DNA from: Emticicia sp040253585
GTDB lineage: Bacteria > Bacteroidota > Bacteroidia > Cytophagales > Spirosomataceae
Assembly: GCF_040253585.1 (NCBI RefSeq)
Contig: NZ_JBELAU010000008.1
Location: 124,001-188,000, forward strand
DNA: 64,000 nucleotides
Direction of reading: 5' to 3'
The notes under the pieces are model-generated. The model saw only the letters and a list, made by a program, of their open reading frames with translations. It ran no database searches and was not told the origin of the DNA. The translations under genes and the position numbers were made by a program. Shown in pieces: positions 1 to 7,903 of this stretch; position 1 is the first letter of the stretch; every line of letters begins with the position of its first letter.

Positions 1-139
1 CTGTGTTAGATTTCACTGTTCCTTTCACTGTTTGAGCTTTTAGCGAAAAGCCTGAAAAGCCAATCAAAAGAAAAATACCTGATACAACTAAGTACAGCTT
101 TTTCCGAGTGATTGAAATGTACAAGTCAATTTGTTTCAT
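1..139 (-). CDS. N-terminus of a probable SusC-like TonB-dependent receptor (partial)
   Basis: An ATG at 139 opens a reading frame of 46 codons that runs off the left edge. It encodes a positively charged start (ITRKKLY), a hydrophobic stretch (LVVSGIFLLIGFSGFSL), a likely signal peptidase site at LKAQ, and then TVKGTVKSNT. The pattern 'AQ-x-VKGTV' right after a signal peptide is the usual start of the carboxypeptidase-regulatory-like domain of SusC-family receptors; compare AQVRGVVKNENGE in the complete SusC at 35980-39090. The gene follows a putative AraR operator at 264-280, so it may import arabinose-containing sugars. The family call rests on a few residues only; another exported protein with the same N-terminal domain is possible. 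Confidence 0.5.
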   Translation of the reverse strand, partial: MKQIDLYISITRKKLYLVVSGIFLLIGFSGFSLKAQTVKGTVKSNT

Positions 140-263
140 AATTAATAAATATGAATCATTTAATAAATAATATAAAATTACGCTTGCAAAGTAAGGCACT
201 GACTTAAAAATAGAGTAGCACAATTCACTAAATAAACACCACAAATGTTCAGTAAACTTAAAA

Positions 264-280
264 AGTGTCAATTTTACACT
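264..280. promoter_or_regulatory. Putative AraR operator upstream of the left-edge receptor
   Basis: AGTGTCAATTTTACACT has inverted arms (GTGT/ACAC) 7 bp apart, matching the TGTGT-N7-ACACA palindromes at 6881, 7844, 34179, 39148 and 39173 except for the outermost base of each arm. It lies 125 bp upstream of the start codon at 139. Read on the minus strand the core includes TAAAATTG, one mismatch from a Bacteroidota -7 box (TAnnTTTG), so a bound repressor would cover the promoter. Assignment to AraR is inferred from the shared motif. Confidence 0.5.
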
Positions 281-448
281 ATTATTATGCAAGTTTTCTG
301 TGCTAATACAAAAAATGAAGACTATACGTAAAATATGATAAACTTTGAGAAGAAATAACTCATTTTTAGCGTAGAAAAAATTGAATATATCAACATCTTA
401 ACCTTGGGCTATTTTCATGAAAGTCTTGAGTAGTAATTTTGAATAAAA

Positions 449-488
449 AAAACGCAATACAACCTAATAAAGATTTATATTGCGTTTT
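449..488 (-). terminator. Intrinsic terminator of galM
   Basis: Eleven-bp arms (AAAACGCAATA at 449-459 and its complement at 478-488) enclose an 18-nt loop. On the minus strand the stem is followed by a run of eight T. It starts 21 bp after the galM stop codon. Confidence 0.75.
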
Positions 489-508
489 CTACTGAACTTA
501 TGTGTAGA

Positions 509-1672
509 TTATTTTACCGAAAACTTATAAACAGTAGTTGTTCGATAGGTTTCATTAGGTTTTAAAACCGTAGTTGGGAAGTTCGGTTGATTGGGTGAAT
601 CTGGATAATGTTGGGTTTCTAAGCAGAACCCTGAACGGAATTTTGCAGGAACACCTCCTTTAACAATTGCTGAACCATCTAAGAAATTTCCCGAATAAAA
701 CTGAATGGCTGGCTCCGTTGTAAAAACCTCCATCACACGACCAGTTGTTGCTTCATAAACCGATGCTACGTTTTTTAACTTATTACTTGCATCAGTAAAT
801 ACCCAGCAATGGTCATACCCTTTTCCGTATTTGATTTGAGCATCATTGGCTTCATTAATTCTTTCACCAATCTTATGAGGTTTAGTAAAATCAAATGGTG
901 TCCCAGCGACGGCTGTGAGTTCACCGGTAGGAATGAGTGTAGCATCAACTGGTACTAATTTATCAGCAGCCAAAGAAAGTTCATGATTTAGAATATCATT
1001 GCTGGCATCACCCGAGAGATTGAAATATGTATGATTTGTAAGATTCACAACTGTCGTTTTATCGGTCGTGGCTTTGTAATCAATCTTTAACGAATTATCT
1101 TTTTGAAGCGTATAAATTACTTCAACGTCTAATTTTCCAGGATAACCCTCTTCGCCATCAGCCGCTGTATAATTTAGTTTCAATTGTGGTTCGGCGGCAT
1201 CAATTGGCGTTGCTGTCCAAAGTACTTTATCAAAACCTTTTCTTCCACCATGAAGGGCATTTGGTCTATTATTAGTTGCCAAAGTATATTCTTTGCCTTC
1301 GAGCGTAAACTTACCTTTGGCAATTCGATTACCGAATCGTCCAATCAATGCTCCGAAATAAGGGACACCCTTTAAGTATCCTTTGAGCGAATCGCAGGCA
1401 AGGGTGACGTTGGCATATTTGCCTTTTTTATCTGGGGCTGTAAGATTTGTAATTATACCTCCAAAATTCGTAATCTGTACTTCCATACCATTAGAATTAC
1501 GAAGCGTATAGAGGTCAACTTTCGAGCCATTGGGCAATGTTCCGAAAGCTGACTTTTCGATTTTATTCACTTTTCCTGCGGTATTTTTCTTGGTTTTTGA
1601 AGGCGATTGTGCCATTCCAACTTGCAAAAGTCCGACACCAACAAGTACTAATCCGAGAGTTTTTAGTTTCAT
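509..1672 (-). CDS. galM: Aldose 1-epimerase (mutarotase), exported
   Basis: This enzyme interconverts the alpha and beta anomers of aldoses and would supply the anomer used by the arabinose pathway. The 387-residue protein begins with a signal peptide (cleavage near VGMAQ), so it probably acts in the periplasm. Family marks visible in order are GNRIAKGKF (about residue 115), the catalytic His in NHTYFNLSG, the substrate-binding GYDHCWVF, and the catalytic Glu region LETQHYPDSPN near the C-terminus. It is the last gene before the left-edge receptor and is separated from the araBAD-type operon by the terminator at 1765-1788, so it either has its own promoter or depends on read-through. The substrate (L-arabinose, xylose or galactose) cannot be told from sequence. 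Confidence 0.9.
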   Translation of the reverse strand: MKLKTLGLVLVGVGLLQVGMAQSPSKTKKNTAGKVNKIEKSAFGTLPNGSKVDLYTLRNSNGMEVQITNFGGIITNLTAPDKKGKYANVTLACDSLKGYLKGVPYFGALIGRFGNRIAKGKFTLEGKEYTLATNNRPNALHGGRKGFDKVLWTATPIDAAEPQLKLNYTAADGEEGYPGKLDVEVIYTLQKDNSLKIDYKATTDKTTVVNLTNHTYFNLSGDASNDILNHELSLAADKLVPVDATLIPTGELTAVAGTPFDFTKPHKIGERINEANDAQIKYGKGYDHCWVFTDASNKLKNVASVYEATTGRVMEVFTTEPAIQFYSGNFLDGSAIVKGGVPAKFRSGFCLETQHYPDSPNQPNFPTTVLKPNETYRTTTVYKFSVK

Positions 1673-1764
1673 ATTTGTAAGATTGAATAGATTTTACCAA
1701 AAAGTAATAACTCGTGAAGATTCCCCGACTGTGCGTTTTGAGCATCAATATAGGGTTGAAAAAA

Positions 1765-1788
1765 GTTGATAGGCGTGTGCCTATCAAC
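1765..1788 (-). terminator. Intrinsic terminator after the arabinose operon
   Basis: Ten-bp perfect arms (GTTGATAGGC / GCCTATCAAC) enclose a GTGT loop; on the minus strand six T follow. The stem overlaps the transaldolase stop codon (1784-1786), so termination would occur immediately after the last catabolic gene and before galM. Confidence 0.75.
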
Positions 1789-2440
1789 CATTTACTTTTT
1801 TGTAGTCAGCCAAAAACTTCTCCAGACCAGAGTCAGTTAGTGGGTGTTTTAATAGTGCTAACATGGCACTTAACGGGCCAGTCATTACATCAGAGCCGAT
1901 TTCAGCACATTTAATAATATGAATTGGGTGACGAACCGACGCTGCCAAGATTTGTGTATCAAAGCCATAATTATCATAAATCAGACGAATTTGGGCAATT
2001 AAATCCAAGCCATCTACTGAAATATCATCCAAACGACCAATAAAAGGCGACACATATGTTGCACCAGCTTTGGCGGCCAAAAGAGCTTGTCCTGCCGAGA
2101 AAACCAATGTACAGTTCGTACGGATTCCTTTATTCGTAAAATATTTGATTGCCTTAATTCCATCTTTAATCATCGGTACTTTTACGATAATATTTGGGTG
2201 AAGCGAAGCCAAATGCTCACCTTCTTTGATAATTCCATCAAAATCTGTCGAAATTACTTCGGCCGAAATTGGCCCATCAACGATTTCACAAATGGCTTTA
2301 TAATGGTTTAAAATATTTTCTTGTCCAGAAATACCTTCTTTTGCCATCAACGATGGATTGGTAGTTACACCATCTAACACGCCCAAGTCATTTGCTTCTT
2401 TTATTTCGGCTAAATTGGCAGTATCAATAAAAAATTTCAT
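1784..2440 (-). CDS. tal: Transaldolase, small TalC/MipB type
   Basis: The 218-residue protein belongs to the short transaldolase/fructose-6-phosphate aldolase family, a TIM barrel forming a Schiff base through Lys in IIVKVPM (about residue 86). The N-terminus MKFFIDTANLAEI and the DGVTTNPSL segment are typical. At the position where E. coli fructose-6-phosphate aldolase has Tyr131, this protein has Phe (SPFIGRLDD), as in true transaldolases (Phe178 of TalB), which favours transaldolase over aldolase activity. As the last gene of the arabinose operon it would move carbon from D-xylulose 5-phosphate through the non-oxidative pentose phosphate pathway. It begins 33 bp after araD. Confidence 0.88.
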   Translation of the reverse strand: MKFFIDTANLAEIKEANDLGVLDGVTTNPSLMAKEGISGQENILNHYKAICEIVDGPISAEVISTDFDGIIKEGEHLASLHPNIIVKVPMIKDGIKAIKYFTNKGIRTNCTLVFSAGQALLAAKAGATYVSPFIGRLDDISVDGLDLIAQIRLIYDNYGFDTQILAASVRHPIHIIKCAEIGSDVMTGPLSAMLALLKHPLTDSGLEKFLADYKKVNG

Positions 2441-2473
2441 TTGTTTTAAGATTTATGTTTATAGTAAATTTGT

Positions 2474-3178
2474 TCAGCAACCTTGTCCGTAATAGGCATT
2501 TTTGCCATGTTTTCGCTCAAAATGTTTCATACGTAAAGTATCTTTTATTCTCGGAGTATTTGGATTTATTTGAAGGGTAAACATTGCCATTCGAGCCACT
2601 TCTTCCAAAACAGCCGCATTATAAACCGATTTTTCAGCGTTTTTTCCCCAAGTAAATGGTCCATGATTTTGCAGTAAAACCATTTCTACTTCCTTGTGCG
2701 AAAGTTTCTTTTCAGCAAAACAGTCGAATATCTGATTGCCAGTTTCAAACTCATAATCGCCCAAAATCATTTCATCGGTCAAAACCGCCGCACACGGAAT
2801 ATCTTGATGTGTATGGTCGGCATGAGTTGTGCCAAAAATTGGAATGTCCATGCCTGCCTGAGCCCAAGCAACCGCATAAGTGCTGTGTGTGTGCGTAATT
2901 CCTCCAATATCTTCCCAATTTTTGTATAATTGAGCGTGTGTTTTTGTATCAGACGACGGTCGCATTTTACCTTCTACAACTTTCGCATCATAATCCATTA
3001 TCACGATATCTTCGGCTTTGAGTAATTCATAAGGCACACCGCTTGGCTTGATTGCAAAAACCGCTTTTTCTCTATCAACGGCACTCACATTCCCGAATGT
3101 AAAAAGCACCAAACCCAGTTTCGGAAGCATCATATTTGCCTCAAAACACTCTTCTTTTAAAGATTTATATTCGCTCAT
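2474..3178 (-). CDS. araD: L-ribulose-5-phosphate 4-epimerase
   Basis: AraD converts L-ribulose 5-phosphate to D-xylulose 5-phosphate by a zinc-dependent retro-aldol reaction. The 234-residue length matches the family. The class II aldolase/adducin fold is recognisable from GNVSAVDRE near residue 30, SDTKTH (about 77-82), the zinc ligands in THTHSTYAVAWAQ (about residue 95) and the third histidine region LLQNHGPFTWG (about residue 170). It lies between mgsA (47-bp gap) and the transaldolase (33-bp gap) in the arabinose operon, cytoplasmic. Confidence 0.93.
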   Translation of the reverse strand: MSEYKSLKEECFEANMMLPKLGLVLFTFGNVSAVDREKAVFAIKPSGVPYELLKAEDIVIMDYDAKVVEGKMRPSSDTKTHAQLYKNWEDIGGITHTHSTYAVAWAQAGMDIPIFGTTHADHTHQDIPCAAVLTDEMILGDYEFETGNQIFDCFAEKKLSHKEVEMVLLQNHGPFTWGKNAEKSVYNAAVLEEVARMAMFTLQINPNTPRIKDTLRMKHFERKHGKNAYYGQGC

Positions 3179-3225
3179 TTTTTATGTAATTGTGAAATTC
3201 AATTTCAGATTTGCATAAAACTGCT

Positions 3226-3696
3226 TCAACCTAAATTAATTTTTCTTTTCGTATAATTTCTATAATCAGGCACGGCCGTTTCGTATTCTTTGTGCATCAA
3301 TGCCGATGTAACGATATAATCGGCGGTTGCACGGTCGCAAGCCATCGGAATATTCCAAACCACACACAAGCGTAAAAGTGCTTTAATGTCGGGGTCGTGC
3401 GGTTGTGCTTCCATGGGGTCCCAGAAAAAAAATAGCATATCAACTTTTCCTTCGGCAATCAAAGCTCCAATTTGCTGGTCGCCACCGAGTGGGCCACTTA
3501 ACAACCTCACCACCGAAATATCAAGAGCTTCTTCGAGTAGCCGTCCAGTTGTACCTGTGGCAAATAATTGATGTTTCGATAAAACGGCTTTGTTATAAAT
3601 TGCCCAGTCAATCAAATCATCTTTTTTATTATCATGTGCTACCAAAGCAATACGTTTTCTTGCCGAAACTATCTTCGTGCTAAATGAATCTGCCAT
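3226..3696 (-). CDS. mgsA: Methylglyoxal synthase
   Basis: The enzyme converts dihydroxyacetone phosphate to methylglyoxal and free phosphate. At 156 residues it has the family length and its clearest marks: RIALVAHDNKK near the N-terminus, the phosphate-binding ATGTTGRLLEE (about residue 47), and the signature SGPLGGDQQIGA (about residue 67) containing the catalytic Asp. It sits between araA and araD, 56 bp and 47 bp away, with no hairpin visible, so it is probably co-transcribed. Methylglyoxal synthase is not a step of arabinose catabolism; it may relieve triose-phosphate build-up or phosphate shortage when pentose influx is high. That role is inference. Confidence 0.92.
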   Translation of the reverse strand: MADSFSTKIVSARKRIALVAHDNKKDDLIDWAIYNKAVLSKHQLFATGTTGRLLEEALDISVVRLLSGPLGGDQQIGALIAEGKVDMLFFFWDPMEAQPHDPDIKALLRLCVVWNIPMACDRATADYIVTSALMHKEYETAVPDYRNYTKRKINLG

Positions 3697-3752
3697 AGAT
3701 TTAAATTGAAAGAAATGAGTTTACAAGTCTGATTTTATCCTAAATTAGCAGA

Positions 3753-5243
3753 TTATTTATAGGAAATATCATTAAATCTCAATTCATTTTTCAATCCTCT
3801 TATGGTTGTATCTTTATCAATCACTACCAACTCAACATCGAGCATTTCGGCCAAATCTTCGATGTATTCGGTAGTTAGATTTTGGCTATAAACCGTATGG
3901 TGGGCTCCACCAGCCAAAATCCATGCTTGCAAGCCAATTTCCATGCTTGGTTGTGGCTTCCATAAAGCACGAGCTGTTGGTAGTTTCGGGAAAGATTCAG
4001 TTACTTCCACCGCTTCTACTTCATTGACTATCAGACGAAAACGATTTCCTAAATCGACTAACGAAACATTCAGAGCTGGCCCAGCAGCAGCATTAAATAC
4101 CAATCTAACAGGATCTTCTTTTCCACCAATTCCGAGCGGATGTACTTCACATTTTACTTTTTTGGCAGCAATGGTTGGACAAATTTCGAGCATGTGTGAA
4201 CCTAAAACCATCGAATTGGCTGGGTCGAAATGATAAGTATAATCTTCCATGAAAGAGTTTCCGCCTTTCATTCCACTTGCCATTACTTTCATGATATGTA
4301 CCATTGCCGATGTTTTCCAATCGCCTTCGCCACCGTAACCGTAGCCAGCAGCCATCATGCGTTGCGAGCCAATGCCTGGAAGTTGACGCATTCCGTGTAA
4401 GTCTTCAAAAGTATTAGTGTATGCCGAATAACCACCGTCTTCTAAAAATGCTTTTAAGCCCAATTCGATGCGTGCAGCTTCATAAAGTGAACTACGACGG
4501 TCGCCACCTTTACTCAATGATGGCATCAAATCGTAGGTATCTTCGTATTCTTGAATCAGTTTCCCAATTTCAGCATCGGAAATTTGATTGATTACCTGTA
4601 CTAAATCTCCTACGGCGTGCGTATTTACCGAAAAACCGAATTTCATTTCTGCCGAAACTTTATCGCCATCGGTCACGGCTACTTGACGCATATTATCACC
4701 AAAACGAACCACTTTCATGGTTTGCATTTTGTATTTTGCCACCGAAACACGAGCCCAAGTATTGATTTTTTCGAGAACCGAAGCTGCCTGCCAATGCCCA
4801 ACTACAACCTTGCGATTCAATCGCATTTTGGTCATGATATGCCCAAACTCACGGTCGCCGTGGGCCGATTGATTCAGATTCATAAAATCCATATCAATTT
4901 CGTTGTAAGGAATATCACGGTTGAATTGTGTATGAAGATGCAACAAAGGAATTTGCAAAGCCGTGAGTCCACGAACCCACATTTTGGCAGGCGAAAAGGT
5001 GTGCATCCAAGTAATTATACCCACACAATTGGGAGTGACGTTGGCTTCTCGGCAAATTTGAAGAATTTCGTCAGGTGTTTTTACAACTGGTTTGAAAACT
5101 ACCTTTACTGGAATTTCTGGCGAATTATTGAAAGAATCGGCTATAACTTTTGAGTGTTCATCAACTTGGCGAAGTGTTTCTTCTCCGTATAAATGTTGGC
5201 TACCCGTTACAAACCAAACTTCATAAGATTTTAAATCAAGCAT
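3753..5243 (-). CDS. araA: L-arabinose isomerase
   Basis: AraA interconverts L-arabinose and L-ribulose with a divalent metal. The 496-residue protein has the family length and the expected start (SYEVWFVTGSQHLYG). Conserved segments include TWMHTFSPAKMWVRG (about residue 90), the metal/catalytic Glu region near ALFLEDGG-like GLKAFLEDGGYSAY (about residue 270), GYGYGGEGDWKTSA (about residue 300) and the C-terminal AGGAHHTVYS. Its start overlaps the end of araB by 8 bp, which implies translational coupling. Cytoplasmic. Confidence 0.96.
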   Translation of the reverse strand: MLDLKSYEVWFVTGSQHLYGEETLRQVDEHSKVIADSFNNSPEIPVKVVFKPVVKTPDEILQICREANVTPNCVGIITWMHTFSPAKMWVRGLTALQIPLLHLHTQFNRDIPYNEIDMDFMNLNQSAHGDREFGHIMTKMRLNRKVVVGHWQAASVLEKINTWARVSVAKYKMQTMKVVRFGDNMRQVAVTDGDKVSAEMKFGFSVNTHAVGDLVQVINQISDAEIGKLIQEYEDTYDLMPSLSKGGDRRSSLYEAARIELGLKAFLEDGGYSAYTNTFEDLHGMRQLPGIGSQRMMAAGYGYGGEGDWKTSAMVHIMKVMASGMKGGNSFMEDYTYHFDPANSMVLGSHMLEICPTIAAKKVKCEVHPLGIGGKEDPVRLVFNAAAGPALNVSLVDLGNRFRLIVNEVEAVEVTESFPKLPTARALWKPQPSMEIGLQAWILAGGAHHTVYSQNLTTEYIEDLAEMLDVELVVIDKDTTIRGLKNELRFNDISYK

Positions 5244-6873
5244 TTTTTTCAGTATATTTTCCTAAACTTTGATATTTTATATATAACTTTTGATAAACCT
5301 CTACATACTCACCACGTGGTTCATAACGAGCATCGAAGCCCGAACCCATGGCTTTTTGTGCATCAAAAAGATTAGCATGAACTCCAGCCGCTACCGAAGC
5401 ATTCATGGCTGCACCCAAAGCACAAGCTTGGTCGGAACTTGCTACTTTTATTGGCATATTCAACACATCAGACAGCGTTTGCATCACAAAAGGTGATTTC
5501 TTAGCAACTCCACCAATGGCAATTACTTGCTTAATCGGCACCCCTTCACTAATGAATCTATCAACAATCGCCTTCGAGCCGAAAGCAGTTGCTTCTACAA
5601 TCATTTTAAATATTTTGATAGCATCAGTTCCCAAATTGAGCCCTATAAATGCCGCTTTAAGTTCATGATTGGCATCGGGAGTACGTCGTCCGTTAATCCA
5701 ATCTGTTGCAACTGGGTCATTTTCAGTAATGGGTAGCAAAAAAGCTTTTTCTGATAAATATGGAATTAATTTTTGAGTTAATTCTTCGGCTGCTTTTTCG
5801 CCCAAAAGTTCACGCACTGGCTCGGTGATAACTCTTTGAAACCAAGCGTAATAATCTCCGTAGGCCGATTGCCCAGCTTCCATTCCGAGCATATTCGGAA
5901 TGATAGATCCATCAACCTGTCCACAAATTCCTTTGATGAGTAAATGTCCGATTTCTTCGTTAGGGGCAATAAGCATATCACAAGTAGAAGTCCCCATCAC
6001 ACGCACAAAATCATACGGTTCGATTTCTGCACCGACTGCCCCCATGTGGCAATCAAATGCCCCAACGCCAATCGACACATTTGCTGAAAGACCTAATTTT
6101 GAAGCCCATTCTTCTGAAATTTTGCCCATAGATTCATCAGAAGTGTAGGTATTTCTGAAAAGTCGCTCACGTAAGCCTGCTAAAAGTGGGTCGAGTTTGG
6201 TAAGAAAATCTTCTGATGGAAGTCCTTCAAATTCTTCGTGCCACATGGCTTTGTGCCCTGCCGCACAACGAGAGCGTTTCATAATAAGTGGATTGGTTTC
6301 GCCAGTCAAAACCGCCGAAATCCAGTCGCAATGTTCAACCCAAGAAAATGCTTTTTCTCGGATACTTGCATCAACTCGAAGCGTTCGGAGAATTTTTGCC
6401 CAAAACCATTCAGAAGAATAAATTCCGCCCACATATTTTGTAAAATCAACATTCCAGTGATGTGCCAATTGATTTATTTCTTCTGCTTCAGCATTGGCGG
6501 TATGGTCTTTCCATAGAATAAACATTCCATTTGGGTTTTCGGCAAATTCAGGAAGCATCGCCAAAGGTGTTCCGTTTTTATCAACTGCCACAGGTGTCGA
6601 ACCAGTGGTATCAATTGAAATTCCCACAATATTTTGTTTGATTTCCTCAGAAATTCCTTCCAAAGCACCTTTTATGGCACTTTCAAGCCCTTCGATATAA
6701 TCAAGTGGGTGCTGCCTGAATTGAGAAATTGATGGATTACAATATAGTCCTTGTTTCCAACGCTTATAATAATGCACGGCGGTTCCAATATTTTCCCCTG
6801 TTTGGGTATTTACAACCAATGCACGCACCGAATCTGTGCCGTAATCAACTCCTATTGTGTATGTACTCTCCAT
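5236..6873 (-). CDS. araB: Ribulokinase
   Basis: AraB phosphorylates L-ribulose to L-ribulose 5-phosphate. The 545-residue FGGY-family kinase shows the N-terminal phosphate-binding loop GVDYGTDSVRALV, the GIGAFDCHMGAVGAE region (about residue 270) and the C-terminal ATP-site segment AIGGVAKKSPFVMQ (about residue 445). It is the first gene of the araB-araA-mgsA-araD-tal unit. The start at 6873 is 8 bp from a putative AraR operator (6881-6897), consistent with direct repression or activation by the regulator encoded just upstream. Confidence 0.95.
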   Translation of the reverse strand: MESTYTIGVDYGTDSVRALVVNTQTGENIGTAVHYYKRWKQGLYCNPSISQFRQHPLDYIEGLESAIKGALEGISEEIKQNIVGISIDTTGSTPVAVDKNGTPLAMLPEFAENPNGMFILWKDHTANAEAEEINQLAHHWNVDFTKYVGGIYSSEWFWAKILRTLRVDASIREKAFSWVEHCDWISAVLTGETNPLIMKRSRCAAGHKAMWHEEFEGLPSEDFLTKLDPLLAGLRERLFRNTYTSDESMGKISEEWASKLGLSANVSIGVGAFDCHMGAVGAEIEPYDFVRVMGTSTCDMLIAPNEEIGHLLIKGICGQVDGSIIPNMLGMEAGQSAYGDYYAWFQRVITEPVRELLGEKAAEELTQKLIPYLSEKAFLLPITENDPVATDWINGRRTPDANHELKAAFIGLNLGTDAIKIFKMIVEATAFGSKAIVDRFISEGVPIKQVIAIGGVAKKSPFVMQTLSDVLNMPIKVASSDQACALGAAMNASVAAGVHANLFDAQKAMGSGFDARYEPRGEYVEVYQKLYIKYQSLGKYTEKNA

Positions 6874-6880
6874 TTAATTT

Positions 6881-6897
6881 TGTGTTATATTGACACA
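6881..6897. promoter_or_regulatory. Putative AraR operator of the araB operon
   Basis: TGTGTTATATTGACACA has perfect 5-bp arms TGTGT/ACACA with a 7-bp centre. It lies in the 128-bp gap between araR and araB, only 8 bp from the araB start codon, where a bound protein would block initiation or elongation. The same motif recurs at the other five sites listed here. Confidence 0.68.
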
Positions 6898-7001
6898 ATT
6901 ATTATTTTATTAAATTCTATAACGATTTTAGTAGTAAAATTGCACATAATTCCATCGTGGCAATTCATTGAGGTAATCTCTCAACTACAAATGTTCAAAT
7001 T

Positions 7002-7700
7002 TTATCTCATTGAATCAGAAATAAAATAATGAAAGGCACTAAATTGGCTTTGATATTTTTCTTTATCGAGCTGATAAAGGATTGCTTTCTTAGTTGTTGA
7101 ATTTTGATTTTTTTCACCAGTGTCTATCAACAGATTAGTTGATAGAATCTTTCGACTAAAATTTCGTCGATCGAGTGGTGAATCGTATATAGCTTCGTAA
7201 AGTTTTTGTAGTTGTGGAATAGTAAATTTTTCGGGCAAAAGTTCAAAACCAATTGGATGCAACGCAGCTTTGTAACGAAGTTCTTCGAGTGCCAGATCAA
7301 CCATTTGGTTGTGGTCAAAAATCAGATTTGGTCTGTTTTTTAAATCAATCCAATAAGCATTTTGAGCTTTAGCCGAATCTTGGTTATGTGCATGAATATT
7401 TATTAAAGCAAAGAAACAAATCGAGATAGTACGCTCAACTGGATCACGGTTTACTTTTCCAAAAGTTTTAATTTCTTCAAAATAAATATCTTTTAGGCCT
7501 GTCAAATCATATAAAATACGATTAGCGGCTACTTCGAGGTCTTCTTCTTCTTCCAAAAAACCACCCATTAATGACCACTTTCCTTGTTCTGGCTCAAAAT
7601 TTCTTTTAATTAAGAGAAGTTTAAGTGCTTCGCCATCGAAGCCAAAAACGATACAATCGAGAGCAACAAGTATTCGTGTCGAGTGAGGGTATTTATTCAT
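7002..7700 (-). CDS. araR: AraR-type transcriptional regulator (degenerate Nudix domain plus winged helix)
   Basis: The 232-residue protein has an N-terminal Nudix fold (about 8-145) and a C-terminal winged helix-turn-helix (about 155-220; PEKFTIPQLQKLYEAIY and SRKILSTNLL are typical). The Nudix box keeps its first Gly and Glu (GGFLEEEEDLEVAANR) but the catalytic REUxEE core reads RILYDL, so hydrolase activity is probably lost and the domain would act as a sugar sensor. This is the architecture of the Nudix-related arabinose regulator AraR known from Bacteroides thetaiotaomicron, and it lies directly upstream of araBAD genes. Palindromes nearby (6881, 7844, and a different 20-bp dyad at 7711) suggest autoregulation. 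Whether it represses or activates cannot be read from sequence. Confidence 0.88.
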   Translation of the reverse strand: MNKYPHSTRILVALDCIVFGFDGEALKLLLIKRNFEPEQGKWSLMGGFLEEEEDLEVAANRILYDLTGLKDIYFEEIKTFGKVNRDPVERTISICFFALINIHAHNQDSAKAQNAYWIDLKNRPNLIFDHNQMVDLALEELRYKAALHPIGFELLPEKFTIPQLQKLYEAIYDSPLDRRNFSRKILSTNLLIDTGEKNQNSTTKKAILYQLDKEKYQSQFSAFHYFISDSMR

Positions 7701-7710
7701 TTTTTAATGT

Positions 7711-7730
7711 TTTGCACAAATTTGTGCAAA
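7711..7730. promoter_or_regulatory. 20-bp perfect palindrome at the araR promoter
   Basis: TTTGCACAAATTTGTGCAAA is its own reverse complement and ends 11 bp from the araR start codon. Its arms (GCACA/TGTGC) are oriented opposite to those of the TGTGT-N7-ACACA operators, and its centre is even rather than odd, so it is probably a different site. A near-match to the -7 box (AATATTTG, minus strand, 7726-7733) overlaps it. It may serve another regulator or a special autoregulatory mode. Confidence 0.5.
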
Positions 7731-7762
7731 TATTATAATTGTTATTCTTTTAATTGAATAAA

Positions 7763-7791
7763 ATTCGAGAAAATCATTGATTTTCTCGAAT
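7763..7791 (-). terminator. Hairpin between GH51 and araR, terminator-like
   Basis: Fourteen-bp arms (ATTCGAGAAAATCA at 7763-7776 and complement at 7778-7791) flank a single central base; on the minus strand the stem is followed by TTTTATT. It would end transcripts coming from the glycanase genes before araR. Because an operator lies further upstream at 7844, it could instead act within the araR leader. Confidence 0.5.
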
Positions 7792-7843
7792 AAAACCATC
7801 TTTAACCTATCTTTAATCTAAATAATCAATACCATCCTATAAT

Positions 7844-7860
7844 TGTGTAAATTTAACACA
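7844..7860. promoter_or_regulatory. Putative AraR operator upstream of araR
   Basis: TGTGTAAATTTAACACA has perfect TGTGT/ACACA arms. It lies 144 bp upstream of the araR start and 43 bp downstream of the GH51 stop, with the hairpin at 7763-7791 in between. On the minus strand its core reads TAAATTTA, one mismatch from a -7 box. It most likely controls araR. Confidence 0.62.
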
Positions 7861-7903
7861 ATTTTTTATATTTTAAAAAATGATGCGTATTTTTTAGTTT
7901 TGA

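Larger units (their letters stand above)
140..508. other. Intergenic region between galM and the left-edge receptor gene
   Basis: This 369-bp AT-rich gap holds no credible gene. It contains the galM terminator (449-488) and a palindrome of the AraR-operator type (264-280). The rest, about 281-448, shows nothing I can name. Confidence 0.7.

Noticed and set aside
2890..2910. A TGTGTGTGTG run resembling an operator half-site
   Set aside because: It is inside araD coding sequence and has no ACACA partner at 7 bp.
4617..5153. A 178-codon plus-strand open frame opposite araA
   Set aside because: araA is complete and conserved on the other strand; the translated product is low in family-like features.
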